Source: Lysinibacillus composti (lineage in GTDB: Bacteria; Bacillota; Bacilli; Bacillales_A; Planococcaceae). From it: a stretch of 64,000 bases of DNA. Location of the stretch: contig NZ_JAFBDY010000006.1 in assembly GCF_016908465.1 (NCBI RefSeq), forward strand, positions 144,768 to 208,767. Reading direction: 5' to 3'. The translations under genes were made by a program, and so were the position numbers. A model generated the notes under the pieces. It did not search any database and was not told the DNA's origin. It saw only the letters and a list, made by a program, of their open reading frames with translations. Positions 17,084-26,064 of the stretch are shown here, in pieces. Position 1 is the stretch's first letter; the number at the start of each line of letters is the position of its first letter.

Positions 17084-19243
17084 CTAATGAAAAAGACCTG
17101 ATTGCTTTCCTTTATTTCTTAATCGTTCGGTAAATTTATTTATTGGGCCCTTTAGGAATCCAATCATTAGTGCTATAACACCAAAGACTAAGATGAATAA
17201 TATGTCGTGATATACACGACCTAAAACTCTTCCTGCAGTCGCTTCACGTAAAAGGTCAATAGCATAAGTAAAAGGTAAAAAAGGGTTAATGAGCTGAAAA
17301 AATGTTGGTAGTAATACGGCTGGATATGTTCCTCCAGAACCTGCAATTTGAAGTACTAATAACACAATAGAAAGCGCTTTTCCTACATTACCGAAAACTG
17401 AAACTAGTGTGTAGACGATGATAATAAATACGCAACTACATAGTATGCAGAACAAAATAAACCAAAATGGCTCGATAATATCTACTTTAAGTAGCCATAT
17501 GTTTCCCAAAGAAACAATAACTGCTTGCAAAATTCCAATTGTGATAAAAGTAAACATACGCCCGAAATAAATCTGCCGTCTGGAATAGTTTTCATTTGGA
17601 TGTACTTCAGTAGATAATAACGATATTAATAATAATCCCCCTACCCATGTTGCTAACACTGTATAAAACGGAGTCATTCCTGTTCCATAGTTGGCGATTG
17701 GGAACATTTTATGTTCATTTAAAAGGACTGGCTCTTTAAAGAATTGTTCTTCTGCGATAGGGTTATTTTGCAGAAGTTTAATAATTTCACTTAAATCTGT
17801 ATCTTTTTGAATGAATCGAATCTGGTTTGTTAACCCTATTATTTTGTCTCGAATTATAGGATAGTCACTAGATAACGTTGCTAGTACTTCTCTTCCTTTT
17901 AATAAGTTCGTTTCTGTACGATTTAACATTTTTGAAACTTCGGGTATCGTTTGTTGAACTTGTGTTAAGATTGATTTTGCACTTGCTAAAGTATTTTTAA
18001 CTTCCGTTACTTTATTTTTTAAAACTGGCTGTAATTCAGTAAAAGAATTTAAGAATTTTTCTATTTGTTCATTTGCCTCTTTTCTATTCTCTTGAAGCAT
18101 TGCAATTTTTTCATTTAGTTCTGGCTGCCTATTATTGATGATTGAATCTAGTTGAGTTGACTGCTCCGTTATATTTTGCAATGCATTTTTAATGTCACTC
18201 AATTTCATTAATACATCATTAAGTATTACATTGTCAGTATTATCTTCATTTTGGTTAATATTAGTTGATTGTTGCAAAAGTTGAATATTATTTGTAATAT
18301 TATCAACCAATTGGAAAAGGTCAATTACAGTGGAGTCAATACGATCCGTCTCCTGTGTACCATTTGAAAAATTGGTATCAAAGTTATCCAATACTTCATT
18401 AAGCTCTGACAGCCTTGTTTTTAATTGGTCAATATCCTGATTAATGGTTGGGGTTATATTATTAACACGTTGCTCAATTCGTTCTAGGAATTCACTTGTC
18501 TCGTCAATCATTTGTAATCCCTTTGTGGAGTCTTCTTCTACACGAGGGATCATTTGTTGTGCATCTTGGATTAAGCCCTCAGCACGGTCTGCATCGTCAA
18601 TTGTTTGATTAACAATCTGATAAATTTCAGGTAATTCCTTTTCTAAAGTAAAAAGATACTCTTCAAGTCTTTCAATGGCAGGTAAGTTTTCTTCTAACTT
18701 AATACCTAAATCATTAAATATTGAAAATATGATTCCATTCACCAATGAAATAAATTGACTGCTTATTTTTTGAACAATTATACTTGCACCCTTTTCAGTA
18801 ATTTTAGGTGCGATTGCATTAATTTTTTCATTTACGTAGTACTCAATTTCTGCTTTTTGTGGTTCATCATTCAGTACGGTACCTAACTTTTTTGAAAAAT
18901 CCTTAGGAATAATAATAACTGCAAAATAGTCCCCGTATTCTAAGTTCTTCATTGCCACTTTATACTCTACAAATTGCCAATTCATAGATTTATTTTCTTT
19001 TAACGAACTAACAATTTGATCTCCGACGTGGAGTTCTTCGTTCTGTACGACAGCCCCTTGATCTTCATTTACAATGCCAATGGGAATTTGATCGGTTTGA
19101 CCATAAGGATTCCAAGAGGCCTTAATGTTTAACCATGCATACAGTGAAGGCAATAGAATGAGTCCCCCAATTAGTATTGCTGCGACCCAATTTGTAGTAA
19201 TTTGCTTTATATCAAATAAGTATATTTTCCAACTAGTTTTCAT
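17084..19243 (-). CDS. YhgE/Pip-type membrane protein with ABC-2 permease fold
   Basis: 719 residues. One N-terminal membrane helix (about 16-36), a long extracytoplasmic part rich in coiled coil (about 190-500), and five C-terminal helices with an ABC-2-type transporter-like ending. This is the layout of the YhgE/phage infection protein (Pip) family; Lactococcus Pip is a phage receptor, and ESX-like secretion accessory proteins (EsaA) share the plan. ATG behind AAGGATGATTAG. No ESX genes are nearby, so a secretion role is not supported here. Transcribed alone. Confidence 0.85.
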   Translation of the reverse strand: MKTSWKIYLFDIKQITTNWVAAILIGGLILLPSLYAWLNIKASWNPYGQTDQIPIGIVNEDQGAVVQNEELHVGDQIVSSLKENKSMNWQFVEYKVAMKNLEYGDYFAVIIIPKDFSKKLGTVLNDEPQKAEIEYYVNEKINAIAPKITEKGASIIVQKISSQFISLVNGIIFSIFNDLGIKLEENLPAIERLEEYLFTLEKELPEIYQIVNQTIDDADRAEGLIQDAQQMIPRVEEDSTKGLQMIDETSEFLERIEQRVNNITPTINQDIDQLKTRLSELNEVLDNFDTNFSNGTQETDRIDSTVIDLFQLVDNITNNIQLLQQSTNINQNEDNTDNVILNDVLMKLSDIKNALQNITEQSTQLDSIINNRQPELNEKIAMLQENRKEANEQIEKFLNSFTELQPVLKNKVTEVKNTLASAKSILTQVQQTIPEVSKMLNRTETNLLKGREVLATLSSDYPIIRDKIIGLTNQIRFIQKDTDLSEIIKLLQNNPIAEEQFFKEPVLLNEHKMFPIANYGTGMTPFYTVLATWVGGLLLISLLSTEVHPNENYSRRQIYFGRMFTFITIGILQAVIVSLGNIWLLKVDIIEPFWFILFCILCSCVFIIIVYTLVSVFGNVGKALSIVLLVLQIAGSGGTYPAVLLPTFFQLINPFLPFTYAIDLLREATAGRVLGRVYHDILFILVFGVIALMIGFLKGPINKFTERLRNKGKQSGLFH

Positions 19244-19475
19244 CTAATCATCCTTATTCATTCCTTTGGGTAATTTCTCCATATGGTTTATGCATTATCG
19301 CAATTAGCATCACCAGGAAAGATGTATTTTATACTAAAAATGCTGTCTGATTATGCAATAATTGGAATGAGTATGATGAATGAGGAAATGAATTTCGGAA
19401 CAATTTTACCGTTTTTTTATAGCTAATTCGGGGCAGACCAAAATATTGACAGCCCTAAAAGATGTGCTTTCTTAA

Positions 19476-19530
19476 AAAATAAAAAATGCATCTCCTAGTT
19501 CATTCATTACTAGAAGATGCATTTTTTATT
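19476..19530 (-). terminator. Terminator of the M23 hydrolase gene
   Basis: Long stem AAAAAATGCATCT / AGATGCATTTTTT with inner CTAGT / ACTAG, U-rich on both sides; directly after the stop at 19536. Confidence 0.85.
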
Positions 19531-19535
19531 TTCAT

Positions 19536-20801
19536 TTAATTAAACGGTACATAACGTAATGGGTTTACGGATGTAGATCCACGCCAATCCCATGAACCGA
19601 TGTGCAATTCAAAGTGAAGGTGTGGTCCTGTAGAGTTACCAGTGCTACCCATGTTCGCAATTTGTTCACCCTTCGATACTCTTTGTCCCACACTTACATT
19701 GTAAGAACTTAAATGTCCGTATAATGTGATAAATGTTTGACCATTGATTGAATGCGTAATCATAACAAGGTTACCAAAACCAGCTAATGGGCCTGCATGT
19801 GAAACAATACCATCTGCTGCTGCAACGATTGGTGTACCTACTGAGTTTGCTACATCGACGCCTAAATGCTTACTATTATCAAAAGTACGATATCCGTAAT
19901 TGGATGTAAACCTACCATATGTAGGCGCAGTCCATGTACCACTTGAAGTTGCAGGAAGTGCTGCTGAACCTGAATTATAGTTTGCATTTTTATTTTGCTC
20001 ATCTTGTCGTGCAAGGGCAGCGATACGTTTTTGTTCAGCTGTTATTTTTGAAGTTAACTCTTCGCTAATTTGATACATTTCTGCATAACTTGTTTCTAAA
20101 TTTTTCTTCGATTTTTCTAATTTTGCTTGCTCTGCTTCTAATTCAGTTATTAAAGCTTTTTTATCTACCTTTTGGCTATTCAATTTCGTTTTTAGGGAAA
20201 CTAATTTTCCCTTATTTGTCTCGAGACTCGCAAGTTTTTCATTTAACTTATTTTCAGTTTCTTCTAACTTAAACTTATCTTCAGCTTGTTCATTGATAAT
20301 CTCACGGTCTGCATCCATTAAAGTACTTACCGCAGAGAAGCGATCGATGAAATCTACAAAACTATTTGCTCCAAGTAAAACGTCAATATAACTAATAGAA
20401 CCACTAACTTGAACTGCACGTAAGCGTTCGTCAATTAGCTTTTCACGATTTGCTATTTTATTTTCTAGCTCTTTTATATCACTTTTCAACTCTTCAATTT
20501 CTTTGTTTGTTTTGTTGATTTTCGTGTTTACTTCATCAATATTGTTCTCAGTTGAAACAATTTTCTTATTCAGTGTAAGAATTTGTTTTAATAATTTATC
20601 TTGTTTTGTTTGATTCGATTGGATTGCATTCTTTTTTTCATTAATTTGTTTATTGATTTCTGACTTTTTTTGTTCAACCTGTTTTTGTTCTTCTTTTAAA
20701 TTATTCAAGGTACTAGCAGAAGCTTGTGTACCGAATAAAAGTGTTGATAATAATACAACGGAAGACCCAGTCCGAACAAGTTTACTTAATCTATTACTCA
20801 A
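19536..20801 (-). CDS. Secreted coiled-coil M23 peptidoglycan hydrolase (EnvC/YwoD-like)
   Basis: 421 residues. A signal peptide ending near ASA-STL, a long coiled-coil region (about 35-270, Lys/Glu/Leu-rich heptads), a Ser/Thr linker, and a C-terminal LytM/M23 domain with zinc ligands in KHLGVDV and GPHLHFELH. Such proteins are peptidoglycan endopeptidases or activators of amidases in cell separation. I start at the TTG at 20801 behind GGGGGATATATAAA; starting at 20852 would put a Trp/Cys-rich, unlikely extension before the signal peptide. Single-gene transcript. Confidence 0.88.
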   Translation of the reverse strand: MSNRLSKLVRTGSSVVLLSTLLFGTQASASTLNNLKEEQKQVEQKKSEINKQINEKKNAIQSNQTKQDKLLKQILTLNKKIVSTENNIDEVNTKINKTNKEIEELKSDIKELENKIANREKLIDERLRAVQVSGSISYIDVLLGANSFVDFIDRFSAVSTLMDADREIINEQAEDKFKLEETENKLNEKLASLETNKGKLVSLKTKLNSQKVDKKALITELEAEQAKLEKSKKNLETSYAEMYQISEELTSKITAEQKRIAALARQDEQNKNANYNSGSAALPATSSGTWTAPTYGRFTSNYGYRTFDNSKHLGVDVANSVGTPIVAAADGIVSHAGPLAGFGNLVMITHSINGQTFITLYGHLSSYNVSVGQRVSKGEQIANMGSTGNSTGPHLHFELHIGSWDWRGSTSVNPLRYVPFN

Positions 20802-20950
20802 TTTATATATCCCCCAAAAGCACTTCCATCTTTTAAGTTCGACAAAAAGCACGGTATATTTCTATTTTTCTACATATCTATTATAACAGTAAAACTTCGA
20901 TGTAATTTTACAATTACATTTCAATTTGGGGAATTTATACAAAAAGAAAA

Positions 20951-21301
20951 GAGGTTGGGACAGATCCAAAAAACATCATTTTCTCAAAATGAGAAAATGA
21001 TGTTTTTTTGCTGTTAATTCTATTGATGAATCCTATTAAAGATCCGGTGAGAGCGGACTAAGCACACAAGTCATAAAGCCACGTTGTACGTGTCTTTACG
21101 AATTGTCTTTGTGCTTTGTGTAAGGTCCGCTCACATAAGATTTGTCCTTCTAAACTTTCCGGAAATTGGCGCGGCTTACAGTGGTAGGCCGCGGTTTTTC
21201 GGAGAATGGCTAACACTTATTGCTCTCAAACTATAAAATATCAATATTTTATTAAAGATAATAGTGGCTTTCCTAAAAAATTCTACTTATGTCCCATCCT
21301 C
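20951..21301. repeat. 351-bp intergenic element with terminal inverted repeats and nested hairpins
   Basis: Ends are GAGGTTGGGACA (20951-20962) and TGTCCCATCCTC (21290-21301), inverted with 11 of 12 matches. Inside are a perfect hairpin (AACATCATTTTCTC / GAGAAAATGATGTT, 20970-21006), a long imperfect hairpin bounded by GTGAGAGCGGAC and GTCCGCTCAC (about 21047-21137), and a GC-rich one (CGCGGC..GCCGCG, about 21170-21198). No ORF of note, no transposase. It has the look of a MITE-like or intergenic repeat element. Confidence 0.6.
20968..21009. terminator. Strong bidirectional-type hairpin in the intergenic element
   Basis: Perfect stem with A/T-rich flanks (AAAAACATCATTTTCTC / complement, 6-nt loop AAAAT-like, T run after). 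It could terminate transcripts from either side, but lies behind no gene on the plus strand. Confidence 0.5.
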
Positions 21302-21313
21302 ATAGCGATTATG

Positions 21314-21832
21314 TCATTCAATTTTACTCTTATTTAAAGTTAACAATCTCAGTACACAAAGTAAAAGATACCCTATTAAACCACCAAACGTATTTGTGAT
21401 TAAGTCAGTTACATCAAAGATTCTAGTTTCTAATCCGTTCCACCAAACATTTAATAATTGGGAAATTTCTATAAATAAACTAAAACTTAATGTCATTAAA
21501 ACAGTTTTCATTAACCTTTTTTTCTTGATCAATGGATAAATAATTCCAAAAGGTATCATCATAATCACGTTTAAAACAATTTCTCTTAATGCCCCATCGT
21601 AATTTAAAATTAAATCTCTGAAAGGAGTAAAATTTGCAGTTTCCATGAACCGATTGTTTGTGCCACTAAAAGGTATCGTAACCGGCATAAGTGTTACAAA
21701 GAAAACCATTACTACATAAACATACATTAATGTTTTACTAATTAATGCCTTTTTTGAGTCTTTTGACCATTTTTTGTAAAAGAAAGTGTTATATATTAGT
21801 GCTAAAAATAAAAAATCAATAAAATAAGCCAA
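21314..21832 (-). CDS. VanZ family protein
   Basis: 172 residues with four to five membrane helices and the VanZ-like motifs FTPFRDLILNYDGALREIVLNV, MIPFGIIYPLI and ISQLLNVWWNGLETRIFDVTDLITNTFGGLIGY. The family includes VanZ, which gives low-level teicoplanin resistance in enterococci, but most members have unknown roles. Start is a TTG behind GAGGAGATTTAAGA. No other glycopeptide-resistance gene is nearby, so I do not claim resistance. Confidence 0.88.
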   Translation of the reverse strand: MAYFIDFLFLALIYNTFFYKKWSKDSKKALISKTLMYVYVVMVFFVTLMPVTIPFSGTNNRFMETANFTPFRDLILNYDGALREIVLNVIMMIPFGIIYPLIKKKRLMKTVLMTLSFSLFIEISQLLNVWWNGLETRIFDVTDLITNTFGGLIGYLLLCVLRLLTLNKSKIE

Positions 21833-21910
21833 TCTTAAATCTCCTCAAAACTCTATCATACTTCATGCATATTTATTAAATATAACAAATAAAGCGAGGA
21901 AAAGTTCCAA

Positions 21911-22528
21911 TTATTTATTATTTACTAGATTTTTCTTCATAAGAGATGCGATTTGAAGACTGTCCTGGTCGGTGCTTTTTTCCAACTCTTGTATTACTAG
22001 CTCTTGTCGTTCGACAGGATGGTTTTGACTTAATTTCGCTTTTGCTTCAATTCTTGTGATGTTTATTTTGAATGCGACAATCCCTTTTCTCATTCCTTCA
22101 ATATACTTTGAATCTACATCTTTATAATTGTATGAGCTTACAGGAGATTCATATTTGTTTACCATCTCAGATAAAGAATCTAAAATAACTGTTTGATCTT
22201 CAACTATTTCTAATTCTCCAAATACATGTACCGATACATAATTCCAAGTGGGAACAGCTTTACTTGTCTCATACCAAGAAGGCGAAATATAACAGTGGGG
22301 CCCTTGGAACACGACAAGGACTTGCTGATTATTAATATCCTTCCATTGTTCGTTTTGACGTGCAAAATGACCGGATAAAGCATTTTCTGTTTTATTTAAT
22401 ATGAGTGGTAGATGGGTTGCATGTGGTTCACCGTTATGCACCGAAAATAAAGTGGCAAAGCTGTACTGTTCGATCATTTCATAAATAAATTCGTCATCAT
22501 TAATTTGAAAATGCTTTGGGATATACAT
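21911..22528 (-). CDS. PaiB-like FMN-binding negative transcriptional regulator
   Basis: 205 residues beginning MYIPKHFQINDDEFIYEMI, with VVFQGPHCYISPSWYE and KAVPTWNYVSVHVFG: the split-barrel FMN-binding PaiB family. B. subtilis PaiB, encoded with an acetyltransferase PaiA, lowers expression of sporulation and protease genes. Here paiA is absent; instead the gene is divergent from a MocR-type regulator with 108 bp between the starts. Perfect GGAGGAG before the ATG. DNA binding is not proven for this fold; a flavin reductase-like role is possible. Confidence 0.85.
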   Translation of the reverse strand: MYIPKHFQINDDEFIYEMIEQYSFATLFSVHNGEPHATHLPLILNKTENALSGHFARQNEQWKDINNQQVLVVFQGPHCYISPSWYETSKAVPTWNYVSVHVFGELEIVEDQTVILDSLSEMVNKYESPVSSYNYKDVDSKYIEGMRKGIVAFKINITRIEAKAKLSQNHPVERQELVIQELEKSTDQDSLQIASLMKKNLVNNK

Positions 22529-22581
22529 TTAATACTCTCCTCCTTGAATTCCACTTAATATGGAAAATTTTATAATGTTTT

Positions 22582-22609
22582 CTGACATTTAAAAAGGTAC
22601 AATTATAAA
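22582..22609 (+). promoter_or_regulatory. Likely sigma-A promoter of the MocR regulator
   Basis: -35 CTGACA (22582-22587), 16-bp spacer, -10 TATAAA (22604-22609), 27 bp before the chosen start. The intergenic region to paiB is short, so a single MocR site could serve both genes. Confidence 0.5.
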
Positions 22610-22636
22610 CAAATAGACATGTCAGAGGTGGTCGAG

Positions 22637-24016
22637 ATGAAGAATATCATTTTTGCTTTAAACGATGACTCTCCGAAATATAAGCAAATTTATCTACATT
22701 TTAGAACTTTCATTGAAAAAGGAGATCTTTCAGTGAATGATCCTCTCCCTTCCATCCGACAACTTGCAGATTCTCTTCAGGTTAGTCGCAATACAACACT
22801 TAGTGCATATGAGCAACTTGTTGCAGAGGGCTATATTCGTGGAGAAGGACGAAGAGGTTATTTTGTTAATGAACTAGACCCCGTACTTTTTCAACATCAC
22901 TTAAATCCCACTGAAATTAAAAAGACAGGGGTGGGAAAACAACTCCTAATTGATTTTAAGGCAGGAGCCGTGGATCAAGTGCATTTTCCACTGAAAATTT
23001 GGAGGAAAATCTCAAATCAAGTTTTGACAATTGAGGATACTTTCCGATATGGACATCCATTTGGTGAAGAATGCTTGCGTGAACAAATTGCCACTTATTT
23101 ACTTCAATCTCGTGGGGTGAAAACAGATCCGAGTGCTATTATCATCGGGAGTAGTACTCAACAAATGTTGATTTACCTTGGACAAATTTTAAAAGGTGAA
23201 TTCTCTAGCGTGATTGTAGAAGATCCAGGTTATGATGGTGCTAGGGATGCTTTTCAATTCCACCGGTTTACTCTTGAATCTTTACCAGTACGCGAAACAG
23301 GAGCTGACTTTTCAACATTAGAACAAATGGAGTCAAGGTTAATCTATGTCACCCCTTCCCATCAAAGCCCAATCGGTGTAAGCTTGTCAATTCAAGAAAG
23401 ACAAATGCTTATTCAATGGGCGAACATGGGGCAAGGATATATACTTGAGGACGATTATGATAGTGAATTCCGATACACTCAAAAGCCTTTTCCATCGCTC
23501 GCTTCAATCGATTCTACAAGGGTGATCTATTTAGGAAATTTCTCAAAGTCCTTTTTACCAGGAATCCGTTTATGTTATATGGTGCTACCTCAGCCACTTT
23601 TAAATGATTATCAAAATCAATTTCTTCATTTTGAGAGTACGACTTCACTGCTCAGCCAACTGACCATGGCGAAATTTATGGAAGAGGGAGAATGGAATCG
23701 CCACATAAAAAGAATGCGGCTTGTTTATAAGCGAAAAATGCAATGCATCGTTACTGAGTTAAAAAATCAATTTGTACAACAACTTACTATAATCGGAGAG
23801 CAATCAGGCTTGTATATATTAGTAAAAGTACATTTAAATCATTCAGAAGAATGGTTAATAGAGCGCGCTTCTCTTTATGGCGTCAAAGTCTATCCTACAT
23901 CCATTTACTTCATCAAAAATCATTCAGATGAACCAATATTAAAACTTGGATTTAGCAATTTAACCTGCGAGGAAATCCAACAAGGTGTGAAACTTTTGAA
24001 AGAAGCTTGGTTATAG
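22637..24016 (+). CDS. MocR-type (GntR-aminotransferase) transcriptional regulator
   Basis: 459 residues: an N-terminal GntR winged helix (PKYKQIYLHFRTFIEKGDL..LPSIRQLADSLQVSRNTTLSAYEQLVAEGYI, about 10-75) fused to an aminotransferase class I domain with the PLP lysine in NFSKSFLPGIR. MocR proteins such as GabR and PdxR sense PLP plus an amino compound. The ATG at 22637 has AGAGGTGG just upstream; an earlier in-frame ATG (22619) has no ribosome binding site. It is divergent from the PaiB-like gene, its most likely target apart from itself. Effector unknown. Confidence 0.88.
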   Translation: MKNIIFALNDDSPKYKQIYLHFRTFIEKGDLSVNDPLPSIRQLADSLQVSRNTTLSAYEQLVAEGYIRGEGRRGYFVNELDPVLFQHHLNPTEIKKTGVGKQLLIDFKAGAVDQVHFPLKIWRKISNQVLTIEDTFRYGHPFGEECLREQIATYLLQSRGVKTDPSAIIIGSSTQQMLIYLGQILKGEFSSVIVEDPGYDGARDAFQFHRFTLESLPVRETGADFSTLEQMESRLIYVTPSHQSPIGVSLSIQERQMLIQWANMGQGYILEDDYDSEFRYTQKPFPSLASIDSTRVIYLGNFSKSFLPGIRLCYMVLPQPLLNDYQNQFLHFESTTSLLSQLTMAKFMEEGEWNRHIKRMRLVYKRKMQCIVTELKNQFVQQLTIIGEQSGLYILVKVHLNHSEEWLIERASLYGVKVYPTSIYFIKNHSDEPILKLGFSNLTCEEIQQGVKLLKEAWL

Positions 24017-24081
24017 GTTAGTAGTGTTAAGTTATGGGTCGTTTTGTTGTGAGGGTGACTTCGCACCTTATGTTGTAAAAA

Positions 24082-24190
24082 CCGCACGTATTCACTTTAT
24101 AGTCGCACGTAAATTTGAGAATCGCACGTATTCACCTTAAGGCAACCCGTAAAGTTAAGAACCACGCTTTATCAGGCACAAAGTCGCACG
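24082..24190. repeat. Degenerate CGCACGTA repeats with about 20-bp period
   Basis: CGCACGTA occurs at 24082, 24103 and 24123, with weaker copies (ACCCGTA, CCACGC, CGCACGC) continuing at a similar spacing to 24190. The repeat spacers share TTCAC(C/T)TTA. No ORF. A related GCACGTAATCACC is at 63954 near the right edge. Confidence 0.6.
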
Positions 24191-24239
24191 CAATGACTGC
24201 CTGTTTCTCCTTCCTCTAAACTCGAACTTAAAAGGAAAA

Positions 24240-24287
24240 CCCCCTAATTTAGGAAGTTCAAATCCTAATTAGGGGGCTTATTTTTTT
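24240..24287 (+). terminator. Terminator of the MocR gene
   Basis: CCCCCTAATT..AGGA pairs with TCCTAATTAGGGGG; tail CTTATTTTTTT on the plus strand. Shared with the convergent oxidoreductase gene that ends at 24286. Confidence 0.85.
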
Positions 24288-25866
24288 AATAACCTGAGTC
24301 CTCTGAAGTTAAATTATCCAACATTTTGTAATCATATTTTTGCAATGGCTTTTCTGCAGGACCTTCCAGTACTTCACCTGTATAGGAGAATCTAGAGCCA
24401 TGGCATGGACAATCCCAAGAACGTTCGCCACTGTTCCACTCAACTTCACATCCGATGTGAGTACACGTTGTATCAACTACGTGCACATTTCCTTCTGTGT
24501 CTTTGTAGGCTCCTTTTCGGTGCCCATCAATCAAGATCACTGCACCCTCATCTTTAGACAATTTATCTATATTATTATACGGTAATTCAACTTTTCCTTT
24601 AATTAAATGTTTGACCACATCTGCATTTGCCTTAAAGAAATTTTTCAGGCTTGGATGTGCGTAGAAACGCGATGGGGTATATACCACTCGGTAAGGGTTC
24701 TTTATATCAAGAATGATATCTCTAAATAATAAAGCGGCGGCAGTGCCATTTGTCATTCCCCATTTTCTATACCCTGTAGCAACTAGCACCTTTGGCTGTC
24801 CAGCTGTAATTTCACCGACGTAAGGGATTTTATCTAATGTCACTAAGTCCTGTGCAGACCAACGATACGCAATTTCATTTAACCCAAAAACTTGTTCGCC
24901 AAACGTCTCTAAAGCTTTGTAATGTTCCATTGTGTCTTTTCCCTGACCAGTCTTATGACTCTCGCCACCAATGATGATTAATTCTTCGCCATTAATTGTA
25001 GTCGAACGTAGGGAACGTGATGGCTCATCGACACTAAGATACATGCCACCAGGGAATTTTTCCTTTGATTTCACTGCAATTATGTATGAACGATCAGCGT
25101 ACATTCTTGCAGAGTAAAAGCCTAAACCTTCGTAAAATGGGAAGTGGGAGCAAGATAAAACATAATTCCCTGTAACTCGGTGATCGTCACGGGTAAGAAC
25201 AGCTGGCTTTTCCCCAGTTTCAATATTGACGGCCGTTGTATGTTCAAAAATGAGACCGCCTTTTTCTTTTATGATTCCTACTAAATGGACAAGATATTTT
25301 ACTGGATGAAACTGTGCCTGATTTTTCATGACAAGTGCTTTTTTGTAGTCGTCAATATTAAAAGGAATATTGTCAACTAACCCACCTTCAATGCCAATCG
25401 CCTCATAAGCCTTCGCTTCTTTTTCAAGCTTCGTTACATACTCATTAGTCGTTGCATACAGATATGCGTCTTGCTCACTAAAATCACAATCAATATTATG
25501 CTCTTTTACTGTTTTTTTGATAAAATTCAATGCATCTGTATTTGCTTCATAATATAGGCGGGCTGTACTTTTGCCAAAGTTTTGAATGAATTCATCATAA
25601 ATTAAATCATGTTGAGCAGTGACTTTTGCAGTGGTGTGCCCTGTCGTCCCATTTAACAATCGATCTGCTTCTAATACAGCAACTTTTAATCCTTCATTGA
25701 CTAATAAATAAGCTGAAGTGAGGCCTGTAATCCCCCCACCTACAATGACAACATCCACTTCAAGATCTTCTTTTAATTGAGGAAACTCCGGTAAATCAAT
25801 AAAGTCTCTCCAGTAAGGTTCAGGAGTTTGTGGTAATTTCCCACTCGAGTCGTTTTGTTGAACCAT
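24286..25866 (-). CDS. FAD-dependent oxidoreductase with C-terminal Rieske domain (YhfW-like)
   Basis: 526 residues: N-terminal DAO-type FAD domain with the dinucleotide motif VVIVGGGITGLTSAYLL (about 39-55), then a C-terminal Rieske [2Fe-2S] domain with ligands in CTHIGCEVEW and CPCHGSRFS. This fusion is common in Bacillales (YhfW) and has no firmly known substrate. GGAGGGTATATT precedes the ATG. Monocistronic, or read from the 198-bp gap after the TSUP gene, where I see no clear terminator. Confidence 0.88.
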   Translation of the reverse strand: MVQQNDSSGKLPQTPEPYWRDFIDLPEFPQLKEDLEVDVVIVGGGITGLTSAYLLVNEGLKVAVLEADRLLNGTTGHTTAKVTAQHDLIYDEFIQNFGKSTARLYYEANTDALNFIKKTVKEHNIDCDFSEQDAYLYATTNEYVTKLEKEAKAYEAIGIEGGLVDNIPFNIDDYKKALVMKNQAQFHPVKYLVHLVGIIKEKGGLIFEHTTAVNIETGEKPAVLTRDDHRVTGNYVLSCSHFPFYEGLGFYSARMYADRSYIIAVKSKEKFPGGMYLSVDEPSRSLRSTTINGEELIIIGGESHKTGQGKDTMEHYKALETFGEQVFGLNEIAYRWSAQDLVTLDKIPYVGEITAGQPKVLVATGYRKWGMTNGTAAALLFRDIILDIKNPYRVVYTPSRFYAHPSLKNFFKANADVVKHLIKGKVELPYNNIDKLSKDEGAVILIDGHRKGAYKDTEGNVHVVDTTCTHIGCEVEWNSGERSWDCPCHGSRFSYTGEVLEGPAEKPLQKYDYKMLDNLTSEDSGY

Positions 25867-26064
25867 AATATACCCTCCATATCAAAATATTGACAATAAT
25901 GATATAAGGGTCTCCATTTTTCGGTGAAATATTCAATTTGTTTGATGATAGTAAGAGCCTATTCTATTTACCAATTTGATAGAAATTGGATTCGTATTAG
26001 GAATGTAAATGACCTATGGACTATCCAACTATCCAGCAGCATTTCGTTCCCGCACACTCTCACT

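Noticed and set aside
20951..21301. Insertion sequence
   Set aside because: No transposase reading frame; only inverted repeats and hairpins, so kept as a repeat element.
21314..21832. Teicoplanin resistance gene vanZ
   Set aside because: Only family-level similarity; no vanHAX or regulators nearby.
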